A stretch of DNA of 13,346 nucleotides from Acidimicrobiales bacterium (GTDB lineage Bacteria > Actinomycetota > Acidimicrobiia > Acidimicrobiales > JABEUL01), in contig JABEUL010000030.1 of assembly GCA_013044465.1 (NCBI GenBank), positions 1-13,346 on the forward strand, read 5' to 3'. Each line of letters starts with the position of its first letter. The stretch's first letter is position 1. This document shows positions 8,221-13,346 of the stretch, piece after piece. The notes below the pieces were generated by a model. That model searched no databases. It was not told the DNA's origin and saw nothing but the letters and a program-made list of their open reading frames with translations. The position numbers and the translations under genes were made by a program.

Positions 8221-9030
8221 CTAGCCAGGGTACCCTAGGTCAAGAGTAAGATGCCAGCTATAAGATGTCATTTCATTGTGAGTGTATGAGATTGTATTTT
8301 GATTCTGCGAGCTACCAAATAGTCCAATTTCATAGTTTTGCAAGTCAGGAATCGTTATAGAAGTAGAAAAATCGCAATCGGGAGGTCCACCGGAATTACC
8401 TGAATTGGTGACGCCAGATATTGCTGTGCCTCCACCCAGAATACCGACGCCAACTGTGTTGCCACTTAATGGGTCGATGACTTTTATCTGAGCGCCTGGG
8501 TACGCTGATGTTGCACTTACACCTCCGTTACAAGGTGATCCAATCGAAGAAGGCCGATAATTATCAGTGGCGTAATAAACATAGACATCCACTAATAAGG
8601 TGTGCGTGGGCGCTGTAGTTGTGGTACTCGTTGCAGACTTTGAAGATGCGGCGTTTAGAGTTAAAATTAACGTACCCAAGAGTAGAATGCAGAAAACTAC
8701 ACCAAGAATTATCCAGCGCCGATATAAGTGTTTTATAATTGGCTGCTTTCCGGTTCCGGAAGGCATGTTACTCGAAACATTTCTAATTGAGTTTGTCGTA
8801 GCAGGCTGACCACAGTGAGGACAAACCTTCCAATCAGGACTCATAATATGCCCCCACTGACATATGGTTTGAGGTGTGCTTTTTGACGATGGCGCTATAC
8901 CACCTAGTAGACCGTCATTTTCTTGAGGTAGCGAGTTGTTGCCTTCGTAATGATTATTCTGGTCCGAATTTTCTAAATCTCGATCTGATATACCGTCACG
9001 GGCAAGATCATCTCCATCGTCATTTGCCAT
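8221..9030 (-). CDS. Zinc-ribbon, single-pass membrane protein of unknown function
   Basis: This is a 269-residue protein starting at ATG 9030, with AGAGGG about five bases upstream. Residues 1-50 are acidic, polar and probably disordered. A zinc-ribbon-like motif follows: C57-Q-W-G-H61 and C70-P-H-C73. A Ser/Gly-rich linker leads to basic residues (KHLYRR) and one hydrophobic helix at about 106-126 (WIILGVVFCILLLGTLILTL). A Ser/Thr-rich spacer and an outer domain of about 130 residues complete it, with two Cys (in SPCNGG and PPDCDF) that could pair. The charge pattern places the ribbon in the cytoplasm and the C-terminal domain outside. I do not recognise the family of the outer domain. It lies just upstream of the Rhs promoter on the same strand and diverges from the XRE gene. 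A link to the toxin locus is possible but rests only on position. Confidence 0.8.
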   Translation of the reverse strand: MANDDGDDLARDGISDRDLENSDQNNHYEGNNSLPQENDGLLGGIAPSSKSTPQTICQWGHIMSPDWKVCPHCGQPATTNSIRNVSSNMPSGTGKQPIIKHLYRRWIILGVVFCILLLGTLILTLNAASSKSATSTTTTAPTHTLLVDVYVYYATDNYRPSSIGSPCNGGVSATSAYPGAQIKVIDPLSGNTVGVGILGGGTAISGVTNSGNSGGPPDCDFSTSITIPDLQNYEIGLFGSSQNQNTISYTHNEMTSYSWHLTLDLGYPG

Positions 9031-9064
9031 AATTACCCTCTCTCTAGATGCCTGTTATTTATAT

Positions 9065-9093
9065 ATGCTACTTATTTGCTGTCGACTTATCAA
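9065..9093 (-). promoter_or_regulatory. Candidate promoter of the zinc-ribbon membrane protein gene
   Basis: On the minus strand TTGATA (9093-9088) and TAGCAT (9070-9065) are separated by 17 bases, with five and four of six consensus matches. They lie in the 86-base divergent gap between this gene and the XRE regulator gene. No convincing promoter is visible for the XRE gene itself. Confidence 0.35.
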
Positions 9094-9095
9094 GT
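9085..9095. promoter_or_regulatory. Candidate operator: inverted repeat ACTT-ATC-AAGT
   Basis: A perfect four-base inverted repeat with a three-base centre overlaps the -35 box of the leftward promoter and lies about 20 bases before the XRE start. Short ACT/AGT half-sites are known for controller proteins of restriction-modification systems. The XRE protein is the obvious candidate to bind it. The arms are short, so chance is a real alternative. Confidence 0.25.
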
Positions 9096-9116
9096 GCATT
9101 GGATTTTCCTTGAAGT

Positions 9117-9377
9117 ATGGGAATATCAAGGGCTGGTTCAAGCCTGCTTCAAGCTTTTGGCGACAGGGTTCGCCAACGCAGATTAGAAAATGGCCTAAGC
9201 CAGGAGAAACTGGCAGAACTGTCTGGCTTACATAGGACTTATATTGGCCATGTGGAACGAGGCGAGGTGAACTTGGCCCTCATTAATATTCTCCGAATAG
9301 CAAAGTCGCTGTCTATTGATGCTTCAGAACTGGTTGAAGGCCTAGCCGATGAACTTGATGATCCGAGGATCTTGTAG
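9117..9377 (+). CDS. Small XRE-family helix-turn-helix regulator
   Basis: This 86-residue protein is almost entirely one Cro/C1-type DNA-binding domain. The core FGDRVRQRRLENGLSQEKLA leads into the helix-turn-helix at about residues 28-50, with GLHRTYIGHVERGE as recognition helix and following turn, and then NILRIAKSL and an acidic tail. Length and sequence resemble stand-alone repressors and the controller proteins of restriction-modification systems. The frame has a TGA two codons before ATG 9117, so no longer form is possible; the ribosome binding site is weak. It is the only rightward gene, divergent from the zinc-ribbon gene and convergent with the decayed stretch and the ATPase-methyltransferase operon. 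It probably regulates its own gap (see the inverted repeat there). Whether it also controls the methyltransferase operon is unknown. Confidence 0.88.
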   Translation: MGISRAGSSLLQAFGDRVRQRRLENGLSQEKLAELSGLHRTYIGHVERGEVNLALINILRIAKSLSIDASELVEGLADELDDPRIL

Positions 9378-9422
9378 AAAACAGTTTTGGGATAGAATTA
9401 AATGTAGACCCAGATCGAAGGC

Positions 9423-9447
9423 TTAAAGCTACTTCAATTAGCTTAAA
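9423..9447. terminator. Weak hairpin between convergent genes
   Basis: AAGCTA and TAGCTT (9426-9431 and 9439-9444) can pair around a seven-base loop, with two further pairs after a mismatch. It lies 46 bases beyond the XRE stop, where rightward and leftward transcription meet. The stem is AT-rich and there is no clear U-run, so this is a weak candidate. Confidence 0.22.
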
Positions 9448-9799
9448 TTGGCTGGCTCTTGGAAGGCACCGTAACAAGACGATCATGTATTAAACCTAGG
9501 CCTCGATATTTTCCGAAGTCTACAATCACGTCCGATCCACCATAATATTTCACTTTTACTTTGCCAAAAAGACCGTTTTTAATTTTGGGGACTAAGTCCG
9601 TAATTTTGACTTGAGTGTCGACTCTTGAGCCATGAGCTTCACGGAAACTACCATGCACTGTTAATACCGGAAATGAACTTTACATTGGTCCTGTACAACT
9701 CAGGTAGAGCACATCAATCTTTATCACAATATTGTTTACGGGTGCAGCAGAGCTATTGTTCACGATAGTCAGTTCACCTGTAATTGCTATAGTTTTAAC
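9443..9799 (-). pseudogene. Decayed small beta-rich protein with an in-frame stop
   Basis: Directly after the ATPase stop, the same minus frame stays protein-like for about 118 codons, broken by one TAA at 9680-9682. The 5' half reads IAITGELTIVNNSSAAPVNN then IVIKIDVLYLSC. The 3' half reads FPVLTVHGSF, VDTQVKITDLVPKI, KVKVKYYGGSDVIVDFGKYR and LGLIHDRLVTVP. Regular alternation of polar and hydrophobic residues suggests a beta-sandwich or barrel. No good start codon or ribosome binding site opens the 5' half. The only short gene that could be called is GTG 9658 to 9443 (71 residues), also without a clear ribosome binding site. I read this as the remnant of one gene whose start is lost and which then gained a stop. 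The alternative is a genuine 71-residue protein. I do not recognise the family. Confidence 0.4.
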
Positions 9800-11479
9800 C
9801 TACAACTTGGTTGATTTCTCTAGTCGGTAGAATAAGTGTGATAAAAGACTCAAGGCATCGAGACAATCTATATCAACATAAAGCCCAGAAGCTCTAAGAT
9901 CCGCTACTACCTGGTGAGCAATTGGGCTTCGAAACGCCTGCCACATAGCAATGACAAGCCCTCGATGACCCTCGCTTATATTAGTTAAAGTCATTATTTC
10001 AAAAGCCGTGCCATCTGGCTTTTGAAACCCTTCAGTGACTGAGAGCACGGGCTCGTTATTTTTAAACACTTTCTCAAGTAGGTCTCTATCCGTTAAAGAG
10101 ACGCCTGACTTAAGTTTAACCTCTTCAACATATTTTTTAACCCCCTCAAACACGGCGCTGAAATAGTCTTGATTTATATAGGCATCAATTACGACATCCT
10201 TGAGGGTCTGATGTAATCTACGATAATGAAAGAAAGTATGCTCGGGTACAAGTATTTTAAGTTGTTCCAACCCTTTAATTAACTTTTCTTCTTGTTCGGG
10301 ATTATCGATGGAGGTGTTACTGAGAGCCGCTATCACGGGGCTCAATGAAATGTTCAATTCTGGTGGAACTTTGGATTGCCAATCCTTAACATCGATATTT
10401 GTCATTTCTTTGATCTTCGCTACATGAGCGGCATCCCTCTTTCTTCTCCAGTCTCGTGCCAACCATCGCACCAAATTAAGTAGTTTGTTTTGAAGTTCTT
10501 GAGTTTCTTTTCTTCTCCAGTCGAGGGATTGTCGATTCGTGCTAATTACGTCGGGGACTATGTTATCGATAAAATCGACTTCTAGCCATCCTGTAATGTA
10601 AGAGTAAAAATTACTAGATGTACTGTCGGAAAAAAAATCAGGCATATTAACTAGTTTGTTTCGTGAGAATAACGCTATACCGCGCAAATTGGTTTTAGGC
10701 GATATAGGTTTCGCAGTAGAAACTATCTTTCCACGAATATTATTTAATTTTAGATAGTCGACTGGTCCTTCGACATCATCAGGGACAGCCCACACAAATT
10801 GAGTTTCTAAAGTATCAAGTCTTCTAATATTATCAACCTCGAAGGCCTTTCCATCATTACGAGAAGTGCAGATTTTAAAGTCTTGGTCTACGATGAATAT
10901 TTTTGCTAAATTATTAGCTACGGCTTCGGCATCAAAATCAGTTTCACGATCAATATCACTCAAAGTTATGCGTGTGCCATTAGCAACCGTAACCGCAAAA
11001 TCGTGCTCTAACATTTCGGGCTGATAATCAGTTAGCTTGGTGGAACTATCCTCGTCCCCACCATCTTCAATAATTTTGTTCCAGTCAAGTTTAAAAGTAT
11101 TCCTAAATCCACTGTTTGTTGTTGATACTTCAATTGTACGAGCAATCCCAAAGAAAGAAAGCTTCCCAAGGCCCTTCTTTCCTGTAACATAACGGCCACC
11201 TGGTGACTTCTCGCTATGATTTACACGTCTATTTCTTCCAATTCGCAAGAAATTATTGTTAATTTCGTCAAAGGTCATTCCGTGACCGTCATCTTCGACG
11301 ATAATCCGTTTTTCTGATTTATCGTATAACTTAACATTGACTTGTTCCGCATCAGCGTCATACGATTTTGCAATTAATTCGGCGAGCACAGGGGGGAGGG
11401 TTGAGTACATACGCACACCTAAATGTTCAATGGTATGAGGTGTAAATGTCATTTTTAACACCTGATTAGCGAGAGTCAT
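9800..11479 (-). CDS. GHKL/MORC-like ATPase with C-terminal Ymh/HEPN-like domain, partner of a DNA methyltransferase
   Basis: The 559-residue protein starts with a Bergerat (GHKL) ATP-binding domain. Visible motifs are the N-box VLAELIAKSYDADA (E34, K38, D41), the G1 box VEDDGHGM (D63, G65, G67) and the lid GRYVTGKKGLGKLSFFGIA (95-113). The Asn normally found in the N-box is Lys38 here. Residues of about 120-400 are a middle region typical of large GHKL proteins. From about 415 the sequence matches the Ymh (TIGR02391) pattern: LHQTLKDVVIDAY, DYFSAVFEGVKKYVEEV (from 438), and FRSPIAH, whose R517 and H522 form an RxxxxH motif as in HEPN RNases. The ATG at 11479 is three bases after the methyltransferase stop; ATG 11452 (residue 10) has the better ribosome binding site (CAGGTG) and may be the real start. 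MutL/MORC-like ATPases in restriction-modification operons are known. An RNase effector role is inferred. Confidence 0.85.
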   Translation of the reverse strand: MTLANQVLKMTFTPHTIEHLGVRMYSTLPPVLAELIAKSYDADAEQVNVKLYDKSEKRIIVEDDGHGMTFDEINNNFLRIGRNRRVNHSEKSPGGRYVTGKKGLGKLSFFGIARTIEVSTTNSGFRNTFKLDWNKIIEDGGDEDSSTKLTDYQPEMLEHDFAVTVANGTRITLSDIDRETDFDAEAVANNLAKIFIVDQDFKICTSRNDGKAFEVDNIRRLDTLETQFVWAVPDDVEGPVDYLKLNNIRGKIVSTAKPISPKTNLRGIALFSRNKLVNMPDFFSDSTSSNFYSYITGWLEVDFIDNIVPDVISTNRQSLDWRRKETQELQNKLLNLVRWLARDWRRKRDAAHVAKIKEMTNIDVKDWQSKVPPELNISLSPVIAALSNTSIDNPEQEEKLIKGLEQLKILVPEHTFFHYRRLHQTLKDVVIDAYINQDYFSAVFEGVKKYVEEVKLKSGVSLTDRDLLEKVFKNNEPVLSVTEGFQKPDGTAFEIMTLTNISEGHRGLVIAMWQAFRSPIAHQVVADLRASGLYVDIDCLDALSLLSHLFYRLEKSTKL

Positions 11480-11482
11480 AAG

Positions 11483-12517
11483 CTATTTACCTAACAATTT
11501 TAGATGCTTTACCAAATGTCTGGCATGATATTCAATAAACATAGGTGGTAAGGCATTGCCAATCATCGCAGCAATACCTTGTTTGCCAGAAGAATACGAA
11601 AACTTATAGTTAGCTGGGAAAGTCTGCAACAATGATGCCTCACGTAATGTAATAGCTCTATTTTCTTCGGGATGCAAAAATCGACCTTTGGAAGGCTGGG
11701 AACAGCCACCTGTAATTGTAGGTGACGGTTTATCCCAAGCCATCCTACCGTAAACATCCCTAAAGCCAGATATTCTCTTATGGCATTCCAATTGATAACT
11801 CTCATCTAAATCAGTTCTGCTACCGCCGTTTTTTGGGATCATCGATATGAGCTTGTTCGCCCTTTCGCCCCTTTTTGCGACCAAGTCGTGCAACGGATCT
11901 CCACTCTCACCTGACTTTGGAAGATAACTGATGGTATCCCTTACCGTTTTCATTTGTTCTTTGCCCAGCTCTTGTGATGCTATCTCAATTCTTCCAATTC
12001 TGGAGCCGAGCAAAATCATTCTTCGCCGCATTTGTGGAACGCCAAAGTGGCTCATATTCAGTACCTTAATGTCAATGTCGTAGCCAGCCTTTTCGAGTTG
12101 GTTACGTAATCTCTTTAATCTTGAATCATTGGCCAAAGCTGGAACATTTTCCATCATTATGGTTTTGGGCTTAAATACCATTGCAAATCGGAGGACCTCA
12201 TAAACCAGATCATTACGAGCATCATTCTTCTGACCTCTGTTGCGAGTCCCTATTGTAGAATAACCTTGGCATGGAGGGCAACCTGCCAATAAGTCAAGCT
12301 CCCCTTTTTTTAAGCCGAGTGTTTTCATAAATTTGAACGGATCAACTTCAGCTATATTCATTTCCAAAAGAACAGTAGATGGATGATTCATCCTAAAGGT
12401 GTCAGAGTAAGTTGCGTGATTTTCAACGGCACCGATAACTTTGAAATTCGCTTGTTTAAGTCCTTGAGTCAGCCCTCCAGCTCCAGAAAACAAATCAATA
12501 GCAGTCCTCTTCTTCAT
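11483..12517 (-). CDS. C5-cytosine DNA methyltransferase
   Basis: This 344-residue enzyme transfers a methyl group from S-adenosylmethionine to C5 of cytosine in a DNA target. All main motifs are present and in order: I IDLFSGAGGL (7-16, cofactor binding), IV GCPPCQGYS (79-87, catalytic Cys83), VI ENV (123-125), VIII QMRRR (162-166), IX REASLLQTFP (292-301) and X IGNALPP (319-325). The target-recognition region between VIII and IX is short, about 110 residues; the specificity cannot be read from it. Length is normal for the family and the gene looks intact. The start at ATG 12517 has AGGAAG about ten bases upstream. The ATPase gene follows after three bases, so the two form an operon. No restriction endonuclease follows, which is unusual if this is a restriction-modification system. 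Confidence 0.95.
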   Translation of the reverse strand: MKKRTAIDLFSGAGGLTQGLKQANFKVIGAVENHATYSDTFRMNHPSTVLLEMNIAEVDPFKFMKTLGLKKGELDLLAGCPPCQGYSTIGTRNRGQKNDARNDLVYEVLRFAMVFKPKTIMMENVPALANDSRLKRLRNQLEKAGYDIDIKVLNMSHFGVPQMRRRMILLGSRIGRIEIASQELGKEQMKTVRDTISYLPKSGESGDPLHDLVAKRGERANKLISMIPKNGGSRTDLDESYQLECHKRISGFRDVYGRMAWDKPSPTITGGCSQPSKGRFLHPEENRAITLREASLLQTFPANYKFSYSSGKQGIAAMIGNALPPMFIEYHARHLVKHLKLLGK

Positions 12518-12855
12518 TTGCTAAAAACTTCCTGATTCATATGATTTTATAGTATATCCTGTTTCAATAAATATTTAAGTTATATGAGCATTTGATTCTT
12601 TCACAAACTGGAAATGAAACCTATTGTTTTAAGTTTGAATTCGATGAACTGAGTAATTGCATTTGGCGAGTGGATCTCATAATCAATGGTTGTTTTGAAT
12701 GTTACTGTGTATTTTGCGAAATGTAATTTTCCCGATTTCCAGTGTTTGCTACCAATAAGGAGTGATGATTTTCGGAAAGTGATTAACAAGCAAATGTCCC
12801 ATCTTTAACTTCGCCTTTTAATATGTCGCTAGATTCGTTCTAAGCGTAACTTATC
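12518..12855. other. Intergenic stretch between hsdR and the methyltransferase operon
   Basis: These 338 bases are AT-rich. They hold the promoter candidate of the methyltransferase operon at 12551-12579. A minus-strand frame of 62 codons at 12601-12789 starts with TTG and lacks a ribosome binding site; I do not consider it a gene. CAAACTGGAAAT near 12604-12615 recurs inverted, with a two-base insertion, near 12734-12748, but I see no clear function. I see no terminator-like hairpin after hsdR and no RNA gene. Confidence 0.5.
12551..12579 (-). promoter_or_regulatory. Candidate promoter of the methyltransferase-ATPase operon
   Basis: On the minus strand CTTAAA (12579-12574) and TATACT (12556-12551) are separated by 17 bases. 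The -10 matches five of six consensus bases and the -35 three of six. A transcript would begin near 12544, leaving a leader of under 30 bases. A nine-codon frame (ATG 12540, MNQEVFSK) ends in a TGA that overlaps the methyltransferase ATG as ATGA; it could be chance. Confidence 0.35.
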
Positions 12856-13346
12856 TCAGCTCTCATTCGCCATTAATTCTGCCTGTTCAAGTACCAACTC
12901 AACAGCCTTATCCTCTTTATCTGGCGGATAGTCATATTTTGCCAGCAAGCGTCGAACCTTAGACCTCATTGCGGCTCGGACAGATTCCTTCAGGTTCCAA
13001 TCTATGGAAGTACTTTCTCTCACAGTCTTTACGAGATCACGAGAAATAGATTTCAGAACGTCATCACCCATTTCTAATACCGCAGAGTCATTTTGAACTA
13101 CAGCATCATAGAATGCAATTTCAGCCTGACTGAGCCCTAACTTAACTTCACGACCTTCGGTATCTCGCATTACTTTTGCTAGGGATACAAGCTCAGCAAT
13201 AATCTGCGCAGTAGTCAGTGCTCTATTTTGATATTTATTAATTGCTGATTCAAGTAATTCGGAAAAGCTCTTGGACTGAACAAGGTTTGTGCGGCGCAAT
13301 GATCTAATCTTGTCTGCTAGAAGCTTTTTTAGGAGCTCCATTTGAA
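12856..13346 (-). CDS. hsdR: Type I restriction enzyme subunit HsdR, C-terminal end (partial, runs off the right edge)
   Basis: The last 160 or so residues of HsdR are present. The C-terminal helical domain is recognisable from LLADKIRSLRRTNLVQSKSF, SELLESAINKYQNRALTTAQ, IIAELVSLAKVMRD, LGLSQAEIAFYDAVVQN, SIDWNLKESVRAAMRSKVRR and LLAKYDYPPDK. This domain docks HsdR onto the methyltransferase core of the complex; the nuclease and motor domains would lie outside the window. The ATG at 13341 is an internal Met, since the frame stays open to the edge and family members continue upstream. The remaining part ends normally at TGA 12856-12858. No hsdM or hsdS gene is visible here, so they would have to lie to the right or be absent. 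Confidence 0.9.
   Translation of the reverse strand, partial: QMELLKKLLADKIRSLRRTNLVQSKSFSELLESAINKYQNRALTTAQIIAELVSLAKVMRDTEGREVKLGLSQAEIAFYDAVVQNDSAVLEMGDDVLKSISRDLVKTVRESTSIDWNLKESVRAAMRSKVRRLLAKYDYPPDKEDKAVELVLEQAELMANES

Noticed and set aside
12514..12540. Nine-codon leader frame MNQEVFSK overlapping the methyltransferase start as ATGA
   Set aside because: Too short to support; no codon bias or attenuator structure seen, and the same bases serve as the ribosome binding site region.
12601..12789. Minus-strand 62-codon frame between hsdR and the methyltransferase gene
   Set aside because: TTG start, no ribosome binding site, no recognisable domain; AT-rich intergenic DNA gives such frames by chance.
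1..13346. CRISPR array, tRNA or rRNA genes, insertion sequences
   Set aside because: No regularly spaced direct repeats, no cloverleaf or rRNA-like stretch, and no transposase reading frame or terminal inverted repeats were seen on either strand.

Overview
The window reads as an accessory region of a bacterial chromosome. It combines a secreted polymorphic toxin locus with defence genes. The most likely host is an actinobacterium of moderate GC (about 41% in a sampled stretch of the large gene). This rests on the secreted Rhs protein carrying Cys-pair beta-propeller repeats ('SC...C.a.G') and YD repeats interrupted by 'YCTVD...CP' modules, a style I associate with Actinobacteria, and on an Actinobacteria-type HEAT-like immunity protein. 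It is an inference; no rRNA or housekeeping gene is present.

Layout. Every gene but one is on the minus strand. From right to left they are: (1) the C-terminal end of a type I restriction subunit HsdR, cut by the window edge (12856-13346); (2) a 338-base gap with a plausible promoter; (3) a two-gene operon of a C5-cytosine DNA methyltransferase (11483-12517) and, three bases later, a GHKL/MORC-like ATPase with a C-terminal Ymh (TIGR02391)/HEPN-like domain (9800-11479); (4) a decayed beta-rich coding stretch with an in-frame stop (9443-9799); (5) a small XRE regulator, the only plus-strand gene (9117-9377), divergent from (6) a zinc-ribbon, single-pass membrane protein (8221-9030); (7) a giant secreted Rhs/YD-repeat toxin in two overlapping frames that appear to be one gene broken by a single-base frameshift near 6203 (8019 down to 272, about 2,580 residues if joined); (8) a HEAT-like immunity protein starting one base after the toxin stop and running off the left edge (1-270).

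How the genes may work together. The Rhs protein has a signal peptide, a seven-repeat propeller, an Rhs entry domain, YD repeats with Cys modules, a second seven-repeat propeller, the Rhs core closing with a DPSG motif, and a variable C-terminal toxin. The toxin tip is clearly GC-richer than the rest of the gene (63% in a counted 180-base stretch against 41%) and is coupled to its immunity gene, as expected for a replaceable toxin-immunity cassette. The methyltransferase-ATPase pair is the strongest candidate for an unusual system: no DNA nuclease is visible in it, and the ATPase ends in a domain with an RxxxxH motif typical of HEPN RNases. This suggests a modification-linked abortive RNase system rather than classical restriction; that function is inferred.
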